64,000 bases of DNA, taken from Candidatus Phyllobacterium onerii (GTDB lineage: Bacteria; Pseudomonadota; Alphaproteobacteria; Rhizobiales; Rhizobiaceae). The notes beneath the pieces are model-generated. The model ran no database searches. It was not told the DNA's origin and was given only the letters and a program-made list of their open reading frames with translations. The translations under genes and the position numbers were made by a program. This document shows, piece by piece, positions 29,314 through 36,353 of the stretch. The stretch spans positions 186,001 through 250,000 of the forward strand of contig NZ_JAQMHX010000003.1 of the NCBI RefSeq assembly GCF_028331445.1. Direction: 5' to 3'. Numbering within the stretch: position 1 is the stretch's first letter; every line of letters begins with the position of its first letter.

Positions 29314-29632
29314 GCTGGCTTCGGCCAGCTATGGTGATAAACGGACGATGTAATAAGCTTATTGGACCCGGGGGCGGTACCCGGCGCCTCCACCAGAACG
29401 CAGCAGGTTTTGCTGCTTTGTGGCGGGGGCGAAATAGGATCGACAAGAGTGTAAAGATCGAACTTTTGCCCGGCATTGTACCACCGTTATCGGGCTAACC
29501 TAGTAGTTGCAAACGACAACTATGCGGAAGCACGTCTCGCCGCTTAATGCGGTGCGATAGCTTCAAATTAAGTCCTAGGGGTTCGCACTTCTAGGCGGGG
29601 TTCGGAGGCACCTGGCAACAGAAGCCTTCACT
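29314..29632 (+). ncRNA. ssrA: tmRNA, permuted two-piece form
   Basis: In alphaproteobacteria the tmRNA gene is circularly permuted, and this one shows it. The acceptor piece comes first and ends CGCCTCC-A-CCA at 29395. The coding piece starts GGGGGCG at 29425, and GGGGGCG pairs with CGCCTCC to rebuild the acceptor stem. The 29 bp between them form a processed loop. The tag frame at 29509-29547 reads ANDNYAEARLAA and then TAA, ending in the LAA degron read by ClpXP with SspB. A TATATA box at 29302-29307 suits the promoter. The outer ends (29314 and 29632) are approximate. Confidence 0.92.
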
Positions 29633-29715
29633 TCTCCCCTCCCATTTCGCTTCCCCTCGCCCCTTCCTGCTCAGCCTCAAGCAAGACTTGACGCGCGCTT
29701 TATTGCGGCGTATAA

Positions 29716-29743
29716 AACCAAATAGTTAAATAACCGAATGGTT
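29716..29743. promoter_or_regulatory. candidate ArsR-family operator
   Basis: AACCAAATAGTTA (29716-29728) and TAACCGAATGGTT (29731-29743) form an imperfect inverted repeat, nine of thirteen positions paired, just upstream of the ArsR gene start at 29753. AT-rich sites with TAGTTAAATAACC are the type bound by ArsR/SmtB repressors. Confidence 0.5.
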
Positions 29744-29752
29744 CAGCATAGA

Positions 29753-30106
29753 ATGACAACCGATCGTCTCGATAACATCTTCTCGGCACTGGCAGACCCG
29801 ACGCGCAGGGCAATCCTGGCACGTCTGGCTCTGGGCACGACTTCGGTGACGGAACTCGCCGAACCGTTTCGCATGTCCGGACCAGCAGTATCGAAGCATC
29901 TCAAGGTGCTCGAACGCGCCGGGCTCATCATTCGCGGCCGCGAGGCGCAATGGCGGCCATGCAGTCTCGACGCGGCTCCGCTCAAGGAAGTGAGGGACTG
30001 GCTCGAACATTACCGGCGCTTCTGGGAAACCAGTTTCGACCGGCTGGAAGAATATCTGCAGGAGGTTCAGACAAATGGAGATCACGATGGCACAGACCAA
30101 CGTTGA
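29753..30106 (+). CDS. ArsR-family transcriptional regulator
   Basis: 117 residues with a winged helix: LDNIFSALADPTRRAILARLALG, then SVTELAEPFRMSGPAVSKHLKVLERAGLIIRGREAQWRPC. These are the standard blocks of the ArsR subgroup that is paired with SRPBCC proteins. No metal-binding cysteine pair is present in the recognition helix, so metal sensing is unlikely. I choose the ATG at 29753 because the earlier Met at 29738 lies inside the inverted repeat. Its 3' end overlaps the SRPBCC gene by 32 bp. Confidence 0.88.
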   Translation: MTTDRLDNIFSALADPTRRAILARLALGTTSVTELAEPFRMSGPAVSKHLKVLERAGLIIRGREAQWRPCSLDAAPLKEVRDWLEHYRRFWETSFDRLEEYLQEVQTNGDHDGTDQR

Positions 30107-30560
30107 AACGAACGCCTCAGCCGGTCGCGTTCTGACCATAACACGCATCTTCAACGCGCCGCCCGCGCTGGTTTTCGATGCCTTCTCCGATCCAAAACGC
30201 ATGTTGCAATGGGTCGGCCCGCGCAATTATCCGGCAAGCTACGTTGAATCGGACCTGCGGGTTGGCGGCAGATGGCGCGCTTGCCTCGATAGCCAAGCAA
30301 GCGGCGAGAAGCTGTGGCATGGCGGCGTCTATCGCGAGATCGTGCCAGGCAAGCGCCTCTCCTATACGTTTGCCTGGGATCAGGAGAACGGCAGGCCAGG
30401 CCTCGAAACGCTCGTCGACATCAATTTCGAAGGCCAGAATGGCAAGACACTGATGACATTCCAACAGAGCGAATTCGATACGCCTGAAGATTGCGACGGT
30501 CACCGGGAGGGCTGGAACAGTACCTTCGACCGGCTGGAAGAGTTGCTCGCCCGGGAATGA
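30075..30560 (+). CDS. SRPBCC (AHSA1-type) domain protein
   Basis: 161 residues of the START/Bet v1-like fold: VLTITRIFNAPPALVFDAFSDPKRMLQWVGPRNYP opens the domain and WNSTFDRLEELLA closes it. Such proteins bind hydrophobic ligands and are very often encoded with an ArsR regulator, as here. An AGGAGG box lies 9 bp before the ATG at 30075; the Met at 30087 also has a GGAG and could be used. The DUF899 gene follows 40 bp later. The ligand is unknown. Confidence 0.87.
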   Translation: MEITMAQTNVETNASAGRVLTITRIFNAPPALVFDAFSDPKRMLQWVGPRNYPASYVESDLRVGGRWRACLDSQASGEKLWHGGVYREIVPGKRLSYTFAWDQENGRPGLETLVDINFEGQNGKTLMTFQQSEFDTPEDCDGHREGWNSTFDRLEELLARE

Positions 30561-30600
30561 ATCGATTTCCCAATGAAGCATTCCGCAACAGGAGGAAGCA

Positions 30601-31366
30601 ATGCAACATGAGATCGTATCACGCGATGAGTGGCTAAGGGCGCGGCTGGCGCTACTTGCCAGGGAAAAGGCTTTTACCAAAGCCGAGGAGGAAATGAGCG
30701 CACGACGGCGTGCCCTGCCTTGGGTCAAGGTCGAGAAGGAATACACCTTCGATAGCCGCTCGGGCAAAATGACGCTCTCGGACCTCTTCGATGGACGCAG
30801 CCAACTTTTCATCAAGCATTTCATGATGGGACCGGGCCAGGAACAGCAATGCGTCGGCTGTACACTGGAGGTAGACCATGTGGAGGGCTTGCTCGAATAT
30901 CTTCAAAACAACGATGTTTCCTATGTAGCGGTCGCGCGAGCGCCAATTGGAGAAATCGAAACACTGCGCAAGGCCATGGGCTGGCGTTTTCCTTGGGTTT
31001 CATCGTTCCACAGCGATTTCAATTATGACTTCAACGTGTCATTCACGCCGAAGGAAGTGGCTGGAAGGAACGCTTACTATAACTTCGAGACCACCGATCC
31101 AGGCCTGGAGGACCTGTCCGGCGACAGCGTTTTCTATAAGGACGGTGACGGCCAGATTTATCACACCTACTCGGCCTTCAGCCGTGGCGGCGAGCAATTC
31201 CTTGGTATCTACGGATATCTCGATGCCGAAGGGCCGCAACGAGACCGGACCGCATTATGATCTCGTTGATTGGGCGCGGCCGAGGCCGATGTACGGCAAA
31301 GGCGGCACGGTTGGCGATAATGGCCGTTATCACGCGGCCGACTGTGCTTGTTCAGCCCATACATGA
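30601..31366 (+). pseudogene. DUF899 family gene with a C-terminal frameshift
   Basis: The first frame runs 219 residues from the ATG at 30601 (AGGAGG upstream) to TGA at 31260, with the family blocks SRDEWLRARLALLAREKAFTKAEEE and FIKHFMMGPGQEQQCVGCTLEVDHV. It stops short after GIYGYLDA. The missing C-terminus, MPKGRNETGPHYDLVDWARP then MYGKGGTVGDNGRYHA, is intact in the next frame and ends at 31366. Loss of two bases (AT) in the CTCGAT/ATGCCG stretch near 31225 explains it. Restored length, about 255 residues, is right for the family. The truncated form may still be made, or this may be a sequencing error. Confidence 0.75.
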
Positions 31367-31624
31367 GTGAGGCCGATGTGCTGCGCGCTCACTGCGTTAC
31401 TCATAGCCTTGGTCACGGCGTGGCGAACCCGGTTCGGAGCCCTCTTGGACTGGCGGCCACGTGCGCGAACGGCCGCAACCTTTGGGGCAGTTGCTATTGC
31501 CCTGATCGGAGGTTCGGCCCTAGCGGCAGAACATATCTCCCACTACGTCGCTCGCGCCCATGCAAACGAGCGGACAGTCCTCGCCGAATTCATTGCTCAA
31601 CCGATTTGCCGTGGACGCAATTGA
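31367..31624 (+). CDS. small hypothetical membrane protein
   Basis: 85 residues starting with the GTG at 31367, which directly follows the TGA of the frameshift-corrected DUF899 frame. It has two hydrophobic stretches (CCALTALLIALVTAW and AATFGAVAIALIGGSALAA) separated by an Arg-rich loop, then a hydrophilic tail with HISHYVARAHANE. No family is recognised. The tight junction with the restored DUF899 C-terminus supports both readings. Alternative frames over the same bases lack membrane-protein character. Confidence 0.45.
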   Translation: MRPMCCALTALLIALVTAWRTRFGALLDWRPRARTAATFGAVAIALIGGSALAAEHISHYVARAHANERTVLAEFIAQPICRGRN

Positions 31625-31780
31625 CCCGGTAGCACTGGAACTCAGTGCCAGCCCCGACTAGTCTCGCCAGCAGAAACACCCCAATCGCGATTTCCCCTCT
31701 TTGCCTAATGGTGCAGGCATTCCGGCCTGTGCTCTACGACGCCCGGCATCATCTCGCCGGGGTCCAGCGGGAGACACTCC

Positions 31781-32329
31781 ATGCAAAGAACCAACCAGAA
31801 CTTCTTCATCCTTACCGGCGGTCCGGGTTCGGGCAAGACCACGCTGTTAGATGCTCTTGAAGAACGCGGTTATACTGCGTCTGTAGAAGCGGGACGCGCT
31901 ATCATACAGCATTGCTTGACAATTGATGGTGCCGCCCTTCCATGGAAGGACCCAGCCCTGTTTGCTGAGTTGATGCTCTCATGGGAGTTGCGCTCTTATG
32001 ATCTGGCGACACAACACTGGAACACCGTCTTCTTCGACAGAGGTTTTCCGGATTTGATCGGCTATCTGCGGCTTTCAGGGATTGCCGTGCCAAGCCATTT
32101 TCAACGGGCCGCACAACTGTACCGCTACAATGATCGCGTCTTCATTCTTCCTCCCTGGCCCGAGATCTACGCACAGGATACCGAGCGCAAACAAACTCTA
32201 AACGAGGCCGAACGAACGTATCACGCCATGGTCAGAGCATATGGCGATGCCGGATATGATTTGATCGAGGTCCCCTGCGTGCCAGTTTCGGCACGGACTG
32301 ATTTCATCCTGGAGAAGCTGAAAAGATGA
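31781..32329 (+). CDS. AAA-type NTPase (P-loop kinase-like)
   Basis: 182 residues. Walker A is FFILTGGPGSGKTTLLDAL at the N-terminus; the Asp in VFFDRGFPDLIGYLR takes the place of Walker B. The arrangement, including VEAGRAIIQ and a C-terminal VPVSARTDFIL segment, matches the small AAA_28 predicted ATPase/kinase family. The substrate is unknown. A Shine-Dalgarno-like GGGAGA precedes the ATG. The 156 bp upstream hold a small GC hairpin (CCCGGC...GCCGGG) and no gene. Confidence 0.8.
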   Translation: MQRTNQNFFILTGGPGSGKTTLLDALEERGYTASVEAGRAIIQHCLTIDGAALPWKDPALFAELMLSWELRSYDLATQHWNTVFFDRGFPDLIGYLRLSGIAVPSHFQRAAQLYRYNDRVFILPPWPEIYAQDTERKQTLNEAERTYHAMVRAYGDAGYDLIEVPCVPVSARTDFILEKLKR

Positions 32330-32360
32330 AAAAGGCCCGGAACGATGTCCCGGGCCTTTT
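32330..32360. terminator. bidirectional terminator between convergent genes
   Basis: AAAAGGCCCGG (32330-32340) and CCGGGCCTTTT (32350-32360) pair perfectly around a 9-base loop. It serves the AAA NTPase on the plus strand and the MFS gene on the minus strand. Confidence 0.85.
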
Positions 32361-32391
32361 CGCTTCGCATCTGATGGAGGGATCAGAGTTC

Positions 32392-33600
32392 TTATTCTGC
32401 GGCGGCTTCCGCCTCAACGACGCGGCGGCGAGCGATCGTTGTCTGCGTGACGATCAATGCACCGACGGCGCAAAGAGCGATGCCCGCCGCCATCGGCAAG
32501 GCCGTGCCATCAAAGAACGCGCCGGCAACACCCATGGCGACAGCGGCGGTAACGAACTGCAGCGTCCCCATCAACGCCGATGCCGTGCCGGCGATTTCAC
32601 CGTGATCTTCAAGCGCAAGCACACCGGTCGTCGGAAGGACAAGCCCGAGGAAGCCGTAGCCGATGAAGAGGAAGGTCGCCATGACCGGCAGCTGATTGAA
32701 GCCAAGGCTCATGACGACGACCATCGCAACCATGGCCAGCGAAAAGCCTGTCACAGCATTGCGCATCACACGAACGAGGCCGTAGCGAGCACCAAGCCAA
32801 CCCGTCAGCTGCGAGACAGCAAAGAACGACACGGCGTTGATAGAGAAGGCAAAACTGTATTGCGTCGGCGTCAATCCGTAGTGGTTGATCAGCACGAAGG
32901 GCGAGTTGGCCAGATAGACGAGAAAGCTGGACAGGCCAAGACCACCGATGAAGGTGAGCGTCAGGAAGTTGCCATCCTTGAACAGCAGGCGATAGGCCGC
33001 CATGGCGCTGTCGAAACCGCTTTCCGCGCGGGCGTCCTTGGTCCGCGTTTCTGTCAACTGCGTCGACAGCAGGATCAGCCCGAGAAACGCAGCGATCGTC
33101 ACGGCCCAGAATACCCCTCGCCAGCCAAAGAGCACGATGACGGCACTGCCTGTCAGAGGAGCAAGGATTGGCGAGATACTGAAAACGAGCATCAGCAGCG
33201 ACATCAGCCGTGCGGCCTGTACGCCCGTATGCATATCGCGAACGATAGCGCGAGGAATGACCATGCCAGCGGCACCGCCGATACCCTGCAGAAAGCGGAA
33301 TGCGATCAAGGTCTCGACATCGCTTGCCAGCGCACAGCCGATGCTCGCGACGGCGAACAAACCGATGCCCATGTAGAGCGGCGCCTTGCGGCCCCACATA
33401 TCGGAGATGGGCCCATAGAAGAGCTGGGCGACCGCAAATGGAATGAAGAAGGCCAAGAGGCTCATCTGCACGGCATTGTTTTCTGCGCCGAGGTCCTGTC
33501 CGATGGAAGGCATCGCGGGAAGATACATGTCGATCGCAAAGGGACCGATGGCTGTCAGAAGGCCAAGGATGAGGGCACTACGAAAGAAGGAGCTTGTCAT
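32392..33600 (-). CDS. MFS multidrug exporter, Bcr/CflA type
   Basis: A 402-residue drug:H+ antiporter with about twelve hydrophobic segments. LTAIGPFAIDMYLPAMPSI in the first helix is the Bcr/CflA signature, GPISDMWGRKAPLYMG is MFS motif A, and RFLQGIGGAAGMVIPRAIVRD is the motif B/C region. Members expel bicyclomycin, chloramphenicol, sulfonamides and the like; the substrate here is unknown. It is divergent from a TetR-family gene across 214 bp that contain two operator-like sites, the usual arrangement for an exporter controlled by a local repressor. Confidence 0.9.
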   Translation of the reverse strand: MTSSFFRSALILGLLTAIGPFAIDMYLPAMPSIGQDLGAENNAVQMSLLAFFIPFAVAQLFYGPISDMWGRKAPLYMGIGLFAVASIGCALASDVETLIAFRFLQGIGGAAGMVIPRAIVRDMHTGVQAARLMSLLMLVFSISPILAPLTGSAVIVLFGWRGVFWAVTIAAFLGLILLSTQLTETRTKDARAESGFDSAMAAYRLLFKDGNFLTLTFIGGLGLSSFLVYLANSPFVLINHYGLTPTQYSFAFSINAVSFFAVSQLTGWLGARYGLVRVMRNAVTGFSLAMVAMVVVMSLGFNQLPVMATFLFIGYGFLGLVLPTTGVLALEDHGEIAGTASALMGTLQFVTAAVAMGVAGAFFDGTALPMAAGIALCAVGALIVTQTTIARRRVVEAEAAAE

Positions 33601-33750
33601 GATGGTGATCTTTCAGAAAACCGCGGCGCAAAAACCGGATTGTCTTCGCGCCAGCTCTCAGGAGGGATTCAAACTGATTTTCGGGGGCCGATATGAATGC
33701 GCGAGCTTGGGAGGATAGCGCATCAACAGGGCAAAAGCCGTGTCAACAAA

Positions 33751-33786
33751 TTTGGACACAGATGTCAAACTAGACACCATTGTCTA
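33751..33786. promoter_or_regulatory. two tandem operator-like sites between MFS and TetR genes
   Basis: Both sites have the form GACA-N4-TGTC. One is GACA-caga-TGTC at 33755-33766, and the second is the perfect TAGACA-ccat-TGTCTA at 33771-33786. Their centres are 18 bp apart. They lie 29 bp upstream of the TetR start and 151 bp upstream of the MFS start. Confidence 0.65.
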
Positions 33787-33814
33787 AAACGTCAAGACGC
33801 ATTATCTTCTGTCC

Positions 33815-34513
33815 ATGAAAAATCGCAACGAACCAAGAGCCGGAATGGGCCATACCCAGCGCGGTCAATGCGCAAAACGCATTTCAATATTGGATGCCGC
33901 CGCCGAGGTGTTTTGTCGTGAAGGTTTTTCAGGAGCGAGTATCGACGAAATTGCCGTAGAGGCCTGCGTTTCCCGCCAGACCATATACAACCACTACCGC
34001 GAAAAGGAAACTCTGTTCACCGCGGTTGTCGAGGATGTCATGGACCGTGCCAACGCCATGCTGTTTTCGATATTATCAACCTTTCCAGACAAATCGGATC
34101 ATCTTGAGGACGATCTGACAGCCTTTGCTGTTCGTCTCACGAAAAATTGCCTGTGCAATCAGGATGGCAAATTCCTGCGCAAACTCGTCCAGTCGGAGGG
34201 CGAGCGTTATCCGCACCTGTTTGAAACATGGCGCCAGCATGGCCCCGGCAAGATCGGCACGGCTCTGGGAGCTCTTTTTGCACGCCTCAGTCACAAAGGC
34301 GTGCTGCGGATCGACGATTTCGACCTTGCTGCCCGCCAGTTTCTTGCCTTGGTCAACGCCGATCTGCAAATGATCACGCTGTTCGGCGGTACGCCGACCG
34401 ATGAAGAACTCGAAAGCGCTGCGCGCAACGCAGTGCAGACTTTCATCCGCGCCTATGCAGGGCCTGCAAGTGAAACGGCGCCGCGAACACCTGCCCTTGC
34501 TGTCGTTGGCTGA
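33815..34513 (+). CDS. TetR/AcrR-family regulator of the MFS exporter
   Basis: 232 residues. The DNA-binding domain reads ISILDAAAEVFCREGFSGASIDEIAVEACVSRQTIYNHYREKETLF, a full TetR helix-turn-helix. The C-terminal ligand domain includes LVQSEGERYPHLFETW and FLALVNADLQM, resembling the AcrR/AefR-type C-terminal domain. It is transcribed away from the exporter and probably represses it and itself through the GACA-N4-TGTC sites. A good terminator follows 58 bp after the stop. Confidence 0.88.
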   Translation: MKNRNEPRAGMGHTQRGQCAKRISILDAAAEVFCREGFSGASIDEIAVEACVSRQTIYNHYREKETLFTAVVEDVMDRANAMLFSILSTFPDKSDHLEDDLTAFAVRLTKNCLCNQDGKFLRKLVQSEGERYPHLFETWRQHGPGKIGTALGALFARLSHKGVLRIDDFDLAARQFLALVNADLQMITLFGGTPTDEELESAARNAVQTFIRAYAGPASETAPRTPALAVVG

Positions 34514-34571
34514 TCTGAAGTTGATATTTTCATCTTAAAATTCGCCGCAAACGACGTTTAAGTTGTATTTT

Positions 34572-34608
34572 ACGTTCGTCAATTTTTCCGACGAACGTTA
34601 AATTTTTT
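34572..34608 (+). terminator. terminator after the TetR-family gene
   Basis: ACGTTCGTC (34572-34580) and GACGAACGT (34590-34598) form a perfect 9-bp stem with a 9-base loop, followed by TAAATTTTTTT. Confidence 0.85.
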
Positions 34609-34717
34609 TGTGCGGCAGACAAGCGGTCGCAATTCCGCTAGCCATGCGCCATAATGGTTGAATGATGTTAGCCATCTCCGCTTGACAGGGAGGGGTGAAT
34701 CCATGGGATAAGAGTGC

Positions 34718-35296
34718 ATGCCACAAGATATGATCCGCTACGATATACTTGCCCAGGAAGCGCTTCGCGGCGTTATTCGTAAGGTGCTTGGCGAAGTCGC
34801 CAAGGCAGGTCTTCCCGGCAACCATCATTTCTTTGTCACTTTTCTTACCGGTGCGGCAGGTGTTCGCATATCGTCGCGTCTGCACGAAAAATATCCGGAA
34901 CAGATGACGATCGTTTTGCAACATCAGTTCTGGGATCTGCAGGTTACCGACGTGCTTTTCGAAGTCGGGCTCTCCTTTGGCGATGTACCCGAACGTCTTG
35001 TCGTCCCCTTCTCGGCGATTCGCGGCTTCTACGACCCGTCCGTGAATTTCGAACTGGAATTCGATGTCGAGGTCGAAGAGGCAGTTGGCGATAATGATCA
35101 AGGCATAACCAGCATTACTCCGATCCCCCAAACCGACAAGCCCAAGCTTGCGACGCCCAGTACCAAGCCGAAGCCACCGGTGAAGACGGTGAAAAAGCCG
35201 GTCAAGGCTGGTGGCGACAAGTCAGATACCGATGGGACCGGAGACAAAGCCACCGCGTCCGTGGTGTCGCTGGATTCTTTCCGCAAGAAGAAATAG
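34718..35296 (+). CDS. sspB: ClpXP adaptor protein SspB (alphaproteobacterial type)
   Basis: 192 residues. MIRYDILAQEALRGVIRKVLGEVAKAGLPG and HHFFVTFLTGAAGVRISSRLHEKYPEQMTIVLQHQFWDL, with the beta strand FSVGLSFG..P-like segment VGLSFGDVPERLVVPFSAIRGFYDPS, match alpha-type SspB. It tethers ssrA-tagged proteins to ClpX; the C-terminal tail with Lys/Pro repeats ends in the conserved VVSLDSFRKKK segment that binds ClpX. The tmRNA that writes the tag is 5 kb upstream in this window. The DUF4169 gene follows 7 bp after the stop. Confidence 0.92.
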   Translation: MPQDMIRYDILAQEALRGVIRKVLGEVAKAGLPGNHHFFVTFLTGAAGVRISSRLHEKYPEQMTIVLQHQFWDLQVTDVLFEVGLSFGDVPERLVVPFSAIRGFYDPSVNFELEFDVEVEEAVGDNDQGITSITPIPQTDKPKLATPSTKPKPPVKTVKKPVKAGGDKSDTDGTGDKATASVVSLDSFRKKK

Positions 35297-35303
35297 CTTG
35301 GCT

Positions 35304-35516
35304 ATGGCCGAGATCGTCAATCTTCGACTGGTCAAGAAGCGCAAGGCCAAGGACGCTGCGGAGAAGACCGCAGCCGAAAACCGGGTCCTGTTCGGACGGA
35401 CCAAGGCCGAGAAGCAATTTGACCGGGAAGCCAATCGCAGGAAAGCACGCTTTCTAGACGATCACCGCCTTGAAACAAAACCCTCCTCCACAGAAGACGA
35501 TGCGGACGCTAAGTGA
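35304..35516 (+). CDS. DUF4169 family protein
   Basis: 70 residues, very basic and charged. MAEIVNLRLVKKRKAKDAAEKTAAENRVLFGRTKAEK is the DUF4169 signature and the acidic tail ends DDADAK. The start is the ATG at 35304, seven bases after sspB. It overlaps the following ribbon-helix-helix gene by four bases. The trio sspB-DUF4169-RHH is a recurrent order in this group. Function unknown. Confidence 0.85.
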   Translation: MAEIVNLRLVKKRKAKDAAEKTAAENRVLFGRTKAEKQFDREANRRKARFLDDHRLETKPSSTEDDADAK

Positions 35517-35743
35517 GCGGTGTCCGTAAACGTTCGGTCACCATTCGCGGACACCGCACGAGCTTTTCGCTCGAAGACCCTTTCTACGACATCATGATTT
35601 CGATCGCGACCAGCCGCGGCATGACACTTGCGGGCTTGATCGCCGAAATTGACGAAAGCCGTGATCGCAACTCCAACCTGTCATCGGCGCTACGCATCTA
35701 TGTGCTGGACTGGGTGAGGAACGACAACAATAATCGGCGATAG
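35513..35743 (+). CDS. ribbon-helix-helix domain protein
   Basis: 76 residues beginning with the GTG at 35513, which overlaps the DUF4169 stop (GTGA). The N-terminal KRSVTIRGHRTSFSLEDPFYDIMISIATSRGMTLAGLIAEID is an RHH_4-type domain, with a beta strand that would enter the DNA groove and two helices. The C-terminal LSSALRIYVLDWVR is conserved in the family. It is probably a small DNA-binding regulator, perhaps autoregulatory; no target is evident. Confidence 0.82.
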   Translation: MSGVRKRSVTIRGHRTSFSLEDPFYDIMISIATSRGMTLAGLIAEIDESRDRNSNLSSALRIYVLDWVRNDNNNRR

Positions 35744-35856
35744 CCAACTGTTTTGACTCATCAATCGCCTGCGGAAAAAAATTCGCAAGCCATGTCGGAA
35801 CGGCAAACCCTCGTTCGTCTTATAGATAGTGCAAACCGCTATGAAAGGGAAAAACG

Positions 35857-36348
35857 ATGCCTGCCAAACAAAAAATCACCCCCTGCCTTTGGTTCAATGG
35901 AAACGCCGAGGAGGCAATCGATTTTTATATGTCCATTTTCGAGGACAGCAAGATTCTCACCAAGATGAACTGGGGTAAAGAGGGTGGATCCAAGGAAGGT
36001 TCGCTGCTCGTTGCCACTTTCCAGCTTGCAGGCCAGGAGTATATTGCCTTGAACGGGGGGCCGGAATTCCAGTTTTCCGAGGGTATTTCGCTCTCCATTG
36101 ACTGCAGCACCCAAGAGGAAGTGGATAGACTGACGGAAAAGCTGACGGCCGATGGCGGGCAAATTCGCCCCTGCAGCTGGGTCAAGGACAAATTTGGCCT
36201 TTCATGGCAGATCGTTCCCACTATTCTTCCCGAAATGCTGCGGGACAAGGACCAGGCGAAAGCCGACCGTGTCATGGCAGCGATGATGAAAATGTACAAA
36301 ATCGACATCCAGAAGATCAAGGACGCCTATAACGGCACCAGCGATTGA
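35857..36348 (+). CDS. VOC-family protein (PhnB/3-dmu-9 type)
   Basis: 163 residues of the vicinal oxygen chelate fold. ITPCLWFNGNAEEAIDFYMSIFEDSKI, EYIALNGGPEFQFSEGISLSIDC and PCSWVKDKFGLSWQIVPTILPEML are the family blocks, the last with the conserved GLSWQ. The metal and substrate are not known for these proteins. It is convergent with the AsmA gene, 5 bp from its stop. Confidence 0.88.
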   Translation: MPAKQKITPCLWFNGNAEEAIDFYMSIFEDSKILTKMNWGKEGGSKEGSLLVATFQLAGQEYIALNGGPEFQFSEGISLSIDCSTQEEVDRLTEKLTADGGQIRPCSWVKDKFGLSWQIVPTILPEMLRDKDQAKADRVMAAMMKMYKIDIQKIKDAYNGTSD

Positions 36349-36353
36349 GGGCG

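Noticed and set aside
31348-31632. An overlapping 94-residue frame beside the small membrane protein
   Set aside because: It has no hydrophobic pattern, while the frame starting at the GTG at 31367 abuts the restored DUF899 end and has two membrane helices.
32326-33696. A 456-residue open frame on the plus strand, rich in His, Arg, Asp and Gly
   Set aside because: It is antisense to the MFS exporter and has the low-complexity charged make-up of a shadow frame; no domain is visible.
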